A DNA stretch of 64,000 nt from Frankiales bacterium. GTDB taxonomy: Bacteria > Actinomycetota > Actinomycetes > Mycobacteriales > Jatrophihabitantaceae. Below are positions 49,890 through 59,005 of the stretch, one piece after another. A program made the translations under genes and the position numbers. The notes under the pieces are model-generated. The model was given only the letters and a program-made list of their open reading frames with translations. It was not told the origin of the DNA and did not search any database. Location: assembly GCA_025966315.1 (NCBI GenBank), contig JAOPUZ010000023.1:1-64000 (forward strand), written 5' to 3'. Position 1 is the stretch's first letter, and each line of letters starts with the position of its first letter.

Positions 49890-50567
49890 TCACATCCAGC
49901 CGTCGATCAGGGGCAGCAGATCCAGCAACTGGTCGATGACGGCATCGGGTTGCCCCTCGACACCCGTGGTCTGCGCCGTCGGGATGACGCTGTGTGGGAT
50001 GTGCACTGCTCGCATTCCAGCCCGCTTTGCGCCGAAGATGTCGTCGAACAGCCGGTCGCCGACGAATACCGCGCGGCCAGGGTCGGTCACCCCCACGGCG
50101 TCCAGCGCAGCGGCGAAGGCACGCGGGTCGGGTTTGGTCCACGGGATCTCCGAGCTGTACACCGCACCATCGATCAGATGATTGACTTCGTCACGAGAAA
50201 AGATTCGTTCGTGTTCGATGCGCGGCCAGATCGTGTTCGACAGCACGCCCACCCGAAGACCGCGATCGCGTAAGGCCTGGAACAGCTGCGGTACCTGCGG
50301 ATCGGTGTAGGAGTGGTCGTCCCACCAGGTGTAATACGTGCGCAGTTGCTCATCGGTGAGTGTGAGCGCCGCGTCGGCCAGGATCTGTTCGACGGTGGCG
50401 CTTCGATGCTCGTCGCGCGACAGCAGCCAGGCGGCATCTTCGGCTGCTCGCAGCGCCGCGGCATGCACCTCGTCACCGGTGACCGCAAGCCAGCATTCGT
50501 GTGGATCAATGGTGTGCCAGGGAGTGAGCGTGCCACCCCAGTCGAAAACGACCGCGTCGACGTTCAT
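49890..50567 (-). CDS. HAD superfamily hydrolase
   Basis: 225 residues. Motif I is VFDWGGTLTP: the nucleophile Asp (D9) is present but the second Asp of DxD is Gly. Motif II is GVLSNT, motif III WTKPDP with the Lys, motif IV VFVGDRLFDDIFGAKRAGM. A helical cap domain occupies about 15-90. It probably hydrolyses a small phosphate ester, or is a weak phosphatase. Its partner and substrate are unknown. Confidence 0.85.
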   Translation of the reverse strand: MNVDAVVFDWGGTLTPWHTIDPHECWLAVTGDEVHAAALRAAEDAAWLLSRDEHRSATVEQILADAALTLTDEQLRTYYTWWDDHSYTDPQVPQLFQALRDRGLRVGVLSNTIWPRIEHERIFSRDEVNHLIDGAVYSSEIPWTKPDPRAFAAALDAVGVTDPGRAVFVGDRLFDDIFGAKRAGMRAVHIPHSVIPTAQTTGVEGQPDAVIDQLLDLLPLIDGWM

Positions 50568-50670
50568 GCTCGTCTGCTTACCAGAAGCGTCCGACGTGGT
50601 CGCGCCGATTATCGAACTGGCGCCGGCCGCCGCCGCCCGTCAGACCGACATCCGGCTCGTCCGAACGGGA

Positions 50671-51534
50671 TCAGAACAGCACGGTGCTCAGGGTGCCGAC
50701 CTGCCACATACCCAGTCGTTCGTACATCCGCCGCGCGGGCCCGTTGTAGTCATTGACGTACAAGCTCACCGTCGGGGCCAGCTGCAGCGCTTGGTCCAGC
50801 ACGGCGGCCATAGCCTCGGTTCCGATCCCGCGGCCCCGAAGATCCGGTCGGACCCACACGCCCTGCACCTGCGCGGTGGCCGGCGACAGTGCACCGATCT
50901 CGGCTTTGAACTCGATCTGTCCTCGCTCGTCGAAACGCGCGAACGCCCGGCCTGCGGCGATGCCGTCGGCGACCCGGGCGCGGTAGCCCGATCCGGCATC
51001 GGCACCCAACGGCGACATGCCGAGCTCCTCGCTGAACATCGCGACGGCGGCGGGCAGGAAGCGGTCCACCTCATGCTGGACGACCCGGCGAACCTGCGGG
51101 TCGGGTGCGATCGGCCCGACATGATCGGTCATCAGCAGGGGTTGGTTGGTACGGACGGCGCGGGCCTGGCCCCAGCGCCGGCTCAGGATCGGCCAGATCG
51201 CCGACACGGCCGCGGCATCGCCGACGATCGAGGAACATCCCCGAGGCGACGTGGCCAGCTGCTCCGCGATGGCGGTCAGCGCCGTCAGATCCGAACCGAT
51301 CGGGATGAGGTTGCCGCCGTGAAAGATGGCCGCCCGCAACGAACGAGCCAGGCCGGAGTCGACGCCCCAGAGATAGCCACCGAGTCGGCGGGAGTCGAGA
51401 TCCGGTGCGAATTCCAGACGCGATTCCAGGACGCAATTCAGGATCGGGTCGAGGCGGACAAGCTCGCGCACGGAGCCCAGATCCTGGGCGCTGAGCAACC
51501 GCGATCGGGTCTGCAGCGCGGTCACCCTTTGCAC
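50671..51534 (-). CDS. GNAT acetyltransferase with DUF4081 domain
   Basis: 287 residues. N-terminal DUF4081-type domain (about 1-120: LNCVLESRLEFA, SIVGDAAAVSAIW) and a C-terminal GNAT domain with the acetyl-CoA loop RPDLRGRGIGTEAMAAVL and a terminal SLYVNDYNGPARRMYERLGM. This two-domain form is common next to MEP-pathway genes in actinobacteria. Substrate unknown. Confidence 0.85.
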   Translation of the reverse strand: MQRVTALQTRSRLLSAQDLGSVRELVRLDPILNCVLESRLEFAPDLDSRRLGGYLWGVDSGLARSLRAAIFHGGNLIPIGSDLTALTAIAEQLATSPRGCSSIVGDAAAVSAIWPILSRRWGQARAVRTNQPLLMTDHVGPIAPDPQVRRVVQHEVDRFLPAAVAMFSEELGMSPLGADAGSGYRARVADGIAAGRAFARFDERGQIEFKAEIGALSPATAQVQGVWVRPDLRGRGIGTEAMAAVLDQALQLAPTVSLYVNDYNGPARRMYERLGMWQVGTLSTVLF

Positions 51535-51591
51535 GTTACCTGGCTTGATCGTCGGCTGCTGGCAACTGGCGTTGCCTGACCTATGCAGAAT

Positions 51592-52806
51592 CTAGAACCC
51601 GGTGCCGTGGAAGGGCACCCGATCGGCCAGAAACGCCAGATCCAGCCGGCGCAGCAGCCGCTGATCCGAATACTCCAGCTGGCCACCCTCGGCCGCGAAG
51701 GACAACCTCGGTCCACCGAGGTACGCGGCCCCCAACGCCTGCACGGCGAGCCGGACGTCTGGGGTGCGGTCGGTGCGTTCACAGCTCGCCCCTTCCGGAC
51801 CGCCGCGCAGCAGGTAGTTGGCATCGCCCAGAAACGGGTCGTGCACACCGAGGACGGCCTCGATCTCCACTTCGTAACGCCGGGCGGCCAGCGCGGTCGG
51901 CACATCGAGCAGACGGACCCACATGCCGTCGCGCAGGGCAACGGTGCGCAGCTGGCGAGGATCGGCGAGCAACTGCGGCAACGGATCATCCAGGGGTAGC
52001 TCATTGCTCTCGATCGGACCAACCAGATCCATGCCGAGCATCACCTGCCACAGCTGGGCGTGCGCATCCCGGGTCAGGGCCACGTAGTCGGTGATGGTGC
52101 AGCCGTTCTGGGCTCGGCCATCCACCCAGTCCTCCCGGATCCGAAAGATCACGTATCCGTCTGGATGCACCAGGTGCAGTCGCGCGGACATGCCGCCCCG
52201 CTCACCAGGCCGGTCGAGGAAACTGCGGTCCCACCGGGCCGCCGTGCGATTGATCGCGCCGGGCACAGTCCGGCGCCACCGGTCGTGGATCTCGGCCACC
52301 AGCGGTCGCGCTTCGGCGGGTTCGACCAACCGGACCTGTATCTCAGCCGGACGATGGCGAAGCTGGGCGAACCGACGATCGATCACCGTTCGTCGGATCT
52401 GGGTGGCGGCCCCGTAACCGAATCGGCCGTAGATGCCGCCCTCGCTGGCGGTCAAGACGGCCAGCGGCTGCTCGTCGGCCACGTACTTGCGAAGCTGGTG
52501 TTCCATCAGGCTGCGAAGTAGGCCCCGCCGGCGATGCGTGGGGCTGACCGACACCCAGGTCACTCCGGGCACCGCCAGCTGCTTACCGCCGGGGACGGTC
52601 AGGTCGAACGGGTAATCCCCCGCCACGGCCACCGCGGACCCGGCCGCATCGGTGTCGTCGACGACGAGCAGAAAGCGCTCGGGTTCCAGGACCAGCAGCG
52701 CATCCTCGATGTCCTGCTCGGTGTAGGTGATCCCGAAGGAGGCACTGTCCAGCAGCGCTATCGCAGGCATGTCGGACAGGTTGGCCGACCGGATTGTGAA
52801 CGTCAC
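51592..52806 (-). CDS. Eis-like GNAT acetyltransferase
   Basis: 404 residues. N-terminal GNAT domain with the acetyl-CoA motif VSVSPTHRRRGLLRSLMEHQL and GIYGRFGYG; a second GNAT-like domain (about 150-290); and a C-terminal sterol-carrier-like domain (about 290-404). This is the Eis architecture, where acetylation of aminoglycosides or polyamines is known in mycobacteria. Start: GTG at 52806; an upstream in-frame GTG at 52815 is also possible. Confidence 0.85.
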   Translation of the reverse strand: MTFTIRSANLSDMPAIALLDSASFGITYTEQDIEDALLVLEPERFLLVVDDTDAAGSAVAVAGDYPFDLTVPGGKQLAVPGVTWVSVSPTHRRRGLLRSLMEHQLRKYVADEQPLAVLTASEGGIYGRFGYGAATQIRRTVIDRRFAQLRHRPAEIQVRLVEPAEARPLVAEIHDRWRRTVPGAINRTAARWDRSFLDRPGERGGMSARLHLVHPDGYVIFRIREDWVDGRAQNGCTITDYVALTRDAHAQLWQVMLGMDLVGPIESNELPLDDPLPQLLADPRQLRTVALRDGMWVRLLDVPTALAARRYEVEIEAVLGVHDPFLGDANYLLRGGPEGASCERTDRTPDVRLAVQALGAAYLGGPRLSFAAEGGQLEYSDQRLLRRLDLAFLADRVPFHGTGF

Positions 52807-52905
52807 GCCGGGCACTCTGCCGGTGCCCAGCCGCCAGCACAAGCCGATATAGCGCTGTGCGGGATGCGCGAGGTCAACACCCAGCGTGCCGACGGCCTCG
52901 CGGCC

Positions 52906-54078
52906 TCAGCTAACGGCGACGCTGGGCAGCCCTGACGCCGCGCCGTCCGCGGTCATCTGCTCGGCCAGCTTGAGTGCCTCTTCGATCAGGGTCTCGACGA
53001 TCTGCGATTCGGGCACCGTTTTGATGACCTCGCCCCGGACGAAGATCTGGCCCTTGCCGTTGCCGCTGGCCACCCCGAGGTCGGCTTCGCGGGCCTCGCC
53101 CGGTCCGTTCACGACGCAGCCCATGACGGCCACCCGGAGCGGGACCTCGACGCCTTCCAGACCCGCGGTGACCTTCTCGGCCAGCGTGTAGACGTCAACT
53201 TGAGCGCGTCCGCACGACGGGCAGGAGACGATCTCGAGGCGGCGCTGGCGCAGGTTGAGGGACTCCAGGATTTGCAGGCCGACCTTCACCTCTTCGACGG
53301 GCGGAGCAGACAGTGAGACCCGGATCGTGTCGCCGATGCCCTGGGACAGCAAAGCCCCGAACGCGACCGCGGATTTGATGGTGCCCTGGAACGCCGGCCC
53401 GGCCTCGGTGACCCCGAGGTGCAGCGGGTAGTCGCACTGTTCGGCCAGCAACTCATACGCCCGAACCATCACGACCGGGTCGTTGTGTTTGACCGAGATC
53501 TTGAAGTCACGGAACCCGTGCTCCTCGAACAGCGACGCTTCCCACAGCGCGGATTCGGCCAGTGCCTCGGGCGTTGCCTTGCCGTACTTCTTCAGCAGCC
53601 GCTTGTCGAGCGAGCCGGCATTGACGCCGATCCGCAGCGAGACCCCGGCGTCGGCGGCTGCGCGGGCAATCTCGCCGACCTTGTCGTCGAACGCCTTGAT
53701 GTTGCCCGGATTGACCCGGACCGCGGCACAACCGGCGTCGATCGCGGCGAAGACGTACTTTGGCTGGAAGTGGATGTCAGCGATGACCGGGATCTGGGAC
53801 TTCTTCGCGATGGCCGGCAGGGCGTCGGCATCATCCTGGCTGGGGCAGGCCACCCGCACGATATCGCAGCCCGCGGCGGTCAGCTCGGCTATCTGCTGCA
53901 GGGTGGCGTTCACGTCAGCGGTGAGCGTGGTGGTCATCGACTGCACCGAGATCTGTGCGTCGCCGCCGACGAGCTGTGAGCCCACTCTGATCTGGCGAGA
54001 AACACGGCGCGGGGCGAGCACAGGCGGTGGCGCGGCTCCCCCGACGGCGGGCATTCCCAACGAAATAGCTGTGCTCAC
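52906..54078 (-). CDS. ispG: 4-hydroxy-3-methylbut-2-enyl-diphosphate synthase
   Basis: An iron-sulfur enzyme of the MEP pathway. 390 residues: TIM barrel ([43 protein letters not shown]) and a C-terminal cluster domain whose three Cys are in SCPSCGRAQ and [12 protein letters not shown]. Length normal. It is in the same leftward run as dxr, so two MEP genes are together. Confidence 0.96.
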   Translation of the reverse strand: MSTAISLGMPAVGGAAPPPVLAPRRVSRQIRVGSQLVGGDAQISVQSMTTTLTADVNATLQQIAELTAAGCDIVRVACPSQDDADALPAIAKKSQIPVIADIHFQPKYVFAAIDAGCAAVRVNPGNIKAFDDKVGEIARAAADAGVSLRIGVNAGSLDKRLLKKYGKATPEALAESALWEASLFEEHGFRDFKISVKHNDPVVMVRAYELLAEQCDYPLHLGVTEAGPAFQGTIKSAVAFGALLSQGIGDTIRVSLSAPPVEEVKVGLQILESLNLRQRRLEIVSCPSCGRAQVDVYTLAEKVTAGLEGVEVPLRVAVMGCVVNGPGEAREADLGVASGNGKGQIFVRGEVIKTVPESQIVETLIEEALKLAEQMTADGAASGLPSVAVS

Positions 54079-54138
54079 GTTTCGTCCTCGTTCCCATAGC
54101 TGACGCGGTTATACCGATTCAGTATGCGCCGTGGCGGC

Positions 54139-54516
54139 TCAGCGCAGGTCGAGCAGATCCACCACGAAGATGAGCGTCTCGCCACCGGCGATGACACCAC
54201 CGGCGCCACGGTCGCCATAACCGAGGTGCGACGGAATGACGAGTTCGCGGCGGCCACCGATCTTCATACCCTGCACACCTTGATCCCAGCCGGCGATTAC
54301 CTGGCCTTCACCCAAACCAAAGGTGAACGGTGTGCCGCGATTCCAGCTTGCGTCGAATTCCACGCCGGTCGAATGCGCGACGCCGACGTAGTGCACGACG
54401 GCCTGCTGGCCCGCGGCGGCGGTCGCCCCGTCGCCGAGGACCAGGTCGCGGATCTGGAGTTCGCCGGTGAGTTCGCCGGTCGGCAACTCGACCTGTGGTT
54501 TGGCCAATTCGGGCAT
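54139..54516 (-). CDS. FKBP-type peptidyl-prolyl isomerase
   Basis: 125 residues, cytosolic. The FKBP core is VVHYVGVAHSTGVEFDASWNRGTPFTFGLGEGQVIAGWDQGVQGMKIGGRRELVIP, with LGYGDRGAGGVIAGGETLIFVVDLLDL at the end; the hydrophobic and Asp/Trp pocket residues are kept. It lies between ispG and the site-2 protease. Confidence 0.93.
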   Translation of the reverse strand: MPELAKPQVELPTGELTGELQIRDLVLGDGATAAAGQQAVVHYVGVAHSTGVEFDASWNRGTPFTFGLGEGQVIAGWDQGVQGMKIGGRRELVIPSHLGYGDRGAGGVIAGGETLIFVVDLLDLR

Positions 54517-54592
54517 GGATACTCCTAAGTGTCAGTGGAACGTCGATCGTGAGTTGACCGCCGACGGTCATGCGGTTCAGGTGGCGTGATGG

Positions 54593-55882
54593 TCAGTTGA
54601 GCGTGATGGGCTTGACGATATCGGCGTACATGACCAACGCCGAGAATACGATCACCACGCTAGCGACCAGGTACATCACCGGGACCAACTGGGCGACGTC
54701 GACGAAAATGTGATGCGGGCGCCCTCGTAGCCGAGCGAAGCCGCGTCGAATCGACTCGACGATCGCCCCCGCTACATGCCCGCCGTCCAGCGGCAGCAAC
54801 GGCAGCAGGTTGAAGAAGAACAGCAGCAGGTTGACGCCGGCGAGCAGGCTCAGCAATGACGAGATCTTGTCCTTGAGTGCCAGCGCCGGACTCTCGGCCA
54901 GTTGACCGCCGATCCGGCCCAATCCGATGACGCCGACCGCGCCCTGCTGATCACGAGGTTTGCCCTCGAAGACGGTGCCGAACAGACTGCCGATCTTGGC
55001 CGGGAACTGCTTGAGCGCGTCGACGCCGAGGCTCATCTGTTGCCAGATCACACTGCCGAGCGCGGACGGCCCGAGCTGCTGATAAGCCGAGGTCGGCCCG
55101 ATACCGATGAAACCGCCCTGTTTGGTCGAGGTACCAGTATCGCCGGCCGCGACGGTATTCAGCACCGGAGTCAGCGTGACCTGCACGGTACGACCGTCGC
55201 GGTCCAAGGTCACCGGCAGCGCTTTGTTCGCCGAGGCCTGGATGATGTCGACGACCTCGGACCAGTCCTTGACCGGCTTGCCCTGGACCGCGGTGATCCG
55301 GTCGCCGGCCTGGAGCACGCCGTTGGCCGGCGCGCGCCGGTAATCCGGGCTGGCTGGGTCGGGGCAGGTTTCGGAGGTCGCCGTCGCCGAGACCACACAC
55401 TCACTCACCGACGCGACCGTCGTCGTCGGGCCTTTGACGCCGATCACGCCGTACAGCAGGATCGTGATGAGCAGAAAAATGAGCAAGTTCATGAAGGGGC
55501 CGCCGAGCATGATGATCATCTTCTTGCCCGGGGTGAGTCGATAGAACTGCCGGGCATCGTCGGAGTCGCCGACCTCGTCGCGGCTGGTCGCCCGGAAGTC
55601 CTCGACGAGTTCTGACATTCGGCGCGGCCATCGTGACCGCCGGCCGTCGACCCGAGGCGGCACCATGCCGATCATCCGGATGTAGCCACCCATCGGGATC
55701 GTCTTGATCCCGTACTCGGTCTCGCCGCGTCGACGAGACCACAGGGTCGGGCCGAAACCCACCATGTACTGGGTGACCCGCACGCCGAATTTCTTGGCCG
55801 GAACCATATGACCGAGCTCGTGCAGGGCGATCGAGGCAAGCAGCCCGAGCGCAAAAGCGACAACGCCTATCGCGTAAAGCAC
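54593..55882 (-). CDS. rseP: Site-2 zinc metalloprotease (Rip/RseP type)
   Basis: An intramembrane protease. 429 residues: N-terminal helix with the zinc site HELGH (SIALHELGHMVPAKKFGVRV), a central PDZ domain (about 190-270: ANGVLQAGDRITAVQGKPVKDWSEV) and a C-terminal membrane part with the third ligand region LPLLPLDGGHVAGAIVES. It cuts anti-sigma factors in Mycobacterium (Rip1). It is next to dxr, its standard actinobacterial neighbour. Confidence 0.94.
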   Translation of the reverse strand: MLYAIGVVAFALGLLASIALHELGHMVPAKKFGVRVTQYMVGFGPTLWSRRRGETEYGIKTIPMGGYIRMIGMVPPRVDGRRSRWPRRMSELVEDFRATSRDEVGDSDDARQFYRLTPGKKMIIMLGGPFMNLLIFLLITILLYGVIGVKGPTTTVASVSECVVSATATSETCPDPASPDYRRAPANGVLQAGDRITAVQGKPVKDWSEVVDIIQASANKALPVTLDRDGRTVQVTLTPVLNTVAAGDTGTSTKQGGFIGIGPTSAYQQLGPSALGSVIWQQMSLGVDALKQFPAKIGSLFGTVFEGKPRDQQGAVGVIGLGRIGGQLAESPALALKDKISSLLSLLAGVNLLLFFFNLLPLLPLDGGHVAGAIVESIRRGFARLRGRPHHIFVDVAQLVPVMYLVASVVIVFSALVMYADIVKPITLN

Positions 55883-55929
55883 ATCGTCACCGGCTGTGTA
55901 CCCAACGCGTCATCACTTCATTGGCCCTT

Positions 55930-55971
55930 CGTCGTAGTTGTCTTGTCGTAGTTGTCTCGTCGTAGTTGGCT
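55930..55971. repeat. Three tandem 14-bp repeats
   Basis: Three copies of a 14-base unit (CGTCGTAGTTGTCT, TGTCGTAGTTGTCT, CGTCGTAGTTGGCT) lie upstream of the protease gene, in the gap to dxr. They may be slippage repeats or a binding site array in the protease promoter region. Confidence 0.85.
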
Positions 55972-56136
55972 CGCCTAGCCGCCGTGCCCGCCCGCCGTCA
56001 TGCGTTCATTGTGCGCGGCCACACCGACAGTTTGGCCGGAGCGGACCTAGGACCAGCGAACACTCCCCTATCGACCGTGCTTGTCGCGCGCTGAGGAGCA
56101 ACCGCACCCCGCCGCCCGAAGTTGCCATTCGAGCAA

Positions 56137-56166
56137 GCCGTTCGAGGAGCAGCCGTTCGCCGAGCA
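56137..56166. repeat. Two tandem 15-bp repeats
   Basis: Two copies of a 15-base unit (GCCGTTCGAGGAGCA and GCCGTTCGCCGAGCA), preceded by a degenerate third, end five bases before the dxr stop. They lie in the same 288-base gap between dxr and the protease gene as the 14-bp repeats. Confidence 0.75.
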
Positions 56167-56170
56167 GTCA

Positions 56171-57418
56171 TCAGCCGATAAGCAGCGCGCTCGCCTGAAC
56201 GCGTGCCCAGTCTTCAGCGGCCTCGACATCGGCGACATCGCGAGGATTGCCGGCCGCGCGATGCTCGGTGTCCAACCACCGCTCCAGAACGTCCTGAACG
56301 ACATCGACTATGGCCAGGAAACTGCAGCGTCCGCTGTGGAAGGCCGCGACCATCGTTTCGTTGGCCGCGTTGAACACGGCCGGCGCGCAGCCGCCGGCTC
56401 GACCGGCCCGTCGAGCCACCCCGACGGCTGGGAACGCGTCGTCATCGACGGGTTGGAACGTCCACGTCTGCGCCGACGTCCAGTCCAAGGCAAGGGCGGC
56501 CCCGTCCACCCGGTCCGGCCAGCCGAGGGCCAGCGCGATCGGAAGCCGCATATCCGGCGGGCTGGCCTGGGCCAGCGTCGAGCCGTCGACGAATTCGACC
56601 ATCGAGTGCACGATCGACTGCGGGTGCACCACCACGTCGATCCGGTCGTAGCCGACGTCGAAGAGCAGGGCGGCCTCGATCAGTTCCAAGCCCTTGTTCA
56701 CCAGCGTGGCCGAGTTCGTCGTGACCAGTGGTCCCATCGTCCAGGTCGGATGGGCCAGGGCCTGCTCGGGCGTCACCTCAGCCAGCTCGGACCGGCTGCG
56801 CCCGCGGAACGGACCACCACTGGCGGTGAGGACCAGCCGACGCACCTCCGCCGCCGATCCGGAACGCAACGCCTGGGCCAGCGCCGAGTGTTCGGAGTCG
56901 ACCGGCACGAGCTGCCCCGGGGCGGCCGCGGCCAGCACCAGCGGGCCACCAGCGATCAGCGATTCCTTGTTGGCCAGCGCCACCACTCGGCCGGCCGTCA
57001 GCGCGGCCAGCGTGGCCCGCAGCCCCTGCGCGCCGGCGACCCCGTTCAGCACGACGTCGCAATCGGCGGTCGCCAGTTCTTCGGTGGCGCCCGGGCCATC
57101 CACCACGATTGGCTTCTCGCGTGCCGGCGGCCAGCGGGCGTCGATCAGAGCACGGACCTCGGTGGCCGCGGCCGGCGAGGTGACGGCGACCAGCGGGCTG
57201 CCGGTGCGTAGCGCTTGTTCGACCAGGGCGGCCGGATCAGTGCCGGCCGCGCTGAGTCCGACGATCCGGAATCGGTCCGGCGCGGCCTCGGCGACCTGCA
57301 CCGCCTGGGTTCCGATCGAGCCGGTCGATCCCAGCAGGATGACGTCCCGCGGCCGCGATGGCGCGCCGGTCGGCTCCGGACGGATAGGACGGGGGGCGAA
57401 GGCAGCGTCGTCGATCAC
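56171..57418 (-). CDS. dxr: 1-deoxy-D-xylulose 5-phosphate reductoisomerase
   Basis: It makes MEP from DXP with NADPH. From the GTG chosen, 415 residues: NADPH motif [30 protein letters not shown], metal ligands in [13 protein letters not shown], and [18 protein letters not shown]. The upstream ATG at 57466 has no ribosome-binding site, and the N-terminal 16 residues it adds look non-conserved. The C-terminal helical part is complete. Confidence 0.94.
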   Translation of the reverse strand: MIDDAAFAPRPIRPEPTGAPSRPRDVILLGSTGSIGTQAVQVAEAAPDRFRIVGLSAAGTDPAALVEQALRTGSPLVAVTSPAAATEVRALIDARWPPAREKPIVVDGPGATEELATADCDVVLNGVAGAQGLRATLAALTAGRVVALANKESLIAGGPLVLAAAAPGQLVPVDSEHSALAQALRSGSAAEVRRLVLTASGGPFRGRSRSELAEVTPEQALAHPTWTMGPLVTTNSATLVNKGLELIEAALLFDVGYDRIDVVVHPQSIVHSMVEFVDGSTLAQASPPDMRLPIALALGWPDRVDGAALALDWTSAQTWTFQPVDDDAFPAVGVARRAGRAGGCAPAVFNAANETMVAAFHSGRCSFLAIVDVVQDVLERWLDTEHRAAGNPRDVADVEAAEDWARVQASALLIG

Positions 57419-57529
57419 CGCGCCATCATCTCGCAACGGGTGCCCCCGGCGAGGCAGCGCGCACATCGATGTCAGAATGACACTGGATCAGGTGTCTCGT
57501 TGTTCGTTTCGTACTGAGGAGTGACGGTC

Positions 57530-57784
57530 GTGGCCGCAGACAATCACCAGTTGACCGACGGAGCCGAGCACGATCACGAGCGTCCTGAGGACTGGGGCTG
57601 GCACCACGAGTTCAACTACGGCCGCCAGATCATGGGCTGGTTCTCGGTCTTGGTGCTCGGACTGATGCTCACGACGACGCATTACAACCACACGGGGTCG
57701 CTGGCCCTGGTGCTGATCATGCTGGCGCTGGCCGGCGGCCTGCTCTGGGATCGGCAGCGCCGTCGTACACAGTGGCGCAGCTGA
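57530..57784 (+). CDS. DUF2631 small membrane protein
   Basis: 84 residues from a GTG with GAGGAG eight bases upstream. After an acidic start (HDHERPEDWGWHHEFNYGRQIMG) come two hydrophobic segments (FSVLVLGLMLTTTHYN, LALVLIMLALAGGLLW). This is the DUF2631 family, found beside dxr in other actinobacteria, as here, divergent from it. Function unknown. Confidence 0.85.
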   Translation: MAADNHQLTDGAEHDHERPEDWGWHHEFNYGRQIMGWFSVLVLGLMLTTTHYNHTGSLALVLIMLALAGGLLWDRQRRRTQWRS

Positions 57785-57788
57785 TCGA

Positions 57789-58802
57789 CTAGCGGCCGTC
57801 CAGTAACGGCCGCGACGGATCCCAAGTCGTGCCGTCCTGCTGGTCACGACGTCGCCGCGCGATCCCGGACAATGCCTCCAGGACGACCCGGTTGGCCAGA
57901 AACGACGTTATCTCGGCATGGTCGTAAGGCGGCGATACCTCGACCAGGTCGATGCCGACCACCGGCAATTCGTACGCGATTCGCCTTACCGAATCGAGCA
58001 ATTCGCGTGCGGTGAGCCCGCCCGGCTCGGGCGTCCCGGTGCCCGGTGCGTGGCCGGGATCGCACACGTCGATATCGACCGACAGAAACACGCCGTCGCA
58101 ATCGTTCGTCGCGGTCTCGAACGCCTCGCTCAGGCACTGGTTCAACCCACGCACTCCAATCTCGCTCATCTCGTAGGACCGCATTCGTTGCTGCGCCATC
58201 CAGGTCAGGGTGTCCGGCGGTGGCCAGTACCCGCGTAGCCCGATCTGCAGGAATCGGTCCCCTCGGACGGCACCGGATTCGATCAATCGCCGCATCGGCT
58301 GGCCGTGCCCGATCAGCGAGCCGAACTCGATGTTCCCGGTGTCGGCGTGCGCGTCGAAATGCAGCATCGAGATCCGGCCCTGGCCCAGATGCTGCGCAAC
58401 ACCAGCGGCATCCGGCCAGGCGATGGTGTGATCGCCGCCCAGCACGAGTGGGATTGCCCCGGTAGCGGCCACCGTGTGGACCGCCTGCTGGAGGTCGCGC
58501 ACGGAGCGCGCCGCATCGCCGGAGAACATCTCGACGTCCCCCGCGTCGAGAACCGTCAGGTCCCGCAGTCCGTCCACCCGCAGCGCCAGCGACGGCCGAC
58601 TGCCGTCGTGCGGCAGGTAGCAGCTCTGCCGAATGTATTGCGGACCGAAACGAGTGCCGGGCCGGTGCGAGGTGCCGCCGTCGAATGGAGCACCCAGGAT
58701 CACCACATCAGCGCCGGTGTAACTGGTGGGATCGGCCCAATCGCAGGGCGGGACGCCCAGAAAGGTGATGTCCGGGCCGAACTGCGCGCCGTAACGGGTC
58801 AT
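57789..58802 (-). CDS. Agmatinase-like ureohydrolase
   Basis: 337 residues of the arginase/agmatinase family. The two-manganese site is complete: LVLGGDHTIAWP, LHFDAHADTGNIEFG and FLSVDIDVCDPGHAPGTGTPEPGG. It releases urea from an amine such as agmatine to give putrescine, or from a related guanidino compound. It is next to an aminotransferase, an alanine dehydrogenase and an FAD amine oxidase, which favours agmatine or a guanidino acid. Exact substrate unproven. Confidence 0.85.
   Translation of the reverse strand: MTRYGAQFGPDITFLGVPPCDWADPTSYTGADVVILGAPFDGGTSHRPGTRFGPQYIRQSCYLPHDGSRPSLALRVDGLRDLTVLDAGDVEMFSGDAARSVRDLQQAVHTVAATGAIPLVLGGDHTIAWPDAAGVAQHLGQGRISMLHFDAHADTGNIEFGSLIGHGQPMRRLIESGAVRGDRFLQIGLRGYWPPPDTLTWMAQQRMRSYEMSEIGVRGLNQCLSEAFETATNDCDGVFLSVDIDVCDPGHAPGTGTPEPGGLTARELLDSVRRIAYELPVVGIDLVEVSPPYDHAEITSFLANRVVLEALSGIARRRRDQQDGTTWDPSRPLLDGR
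57792..57813. terminator. Hairpin between convergent DUF2631 and ureohydrolase genes
   Basis: A perfect 8-bp GC-rich stem (GCGGCCGT / ACGGCCGC) with a 6-base loop. It lies across the last codons of the ureohydrolase gene and a few bases after the DUF2631 stop, so it can end both transcripts. No U-run. Confidence 0.55.
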
Positions 58803-59005
58803 GCCGAAGTTCTACCAGCGTCGGCGGCCTGCCTGCGCCGATATCGGGACTGCCGTCGTCAAGCGACGATGTGGCTGATCGACGTGGGACGTACGCGATC
58901 AATGCGACTCGAACCGCCCGGTTGAGTTTTGAATCATAAGTAATTCGCGGTGTGTCGCAACGGAATCACTTGCGTCAACCCGGTTGATGCGGCACGATCC
59001 GTGTT

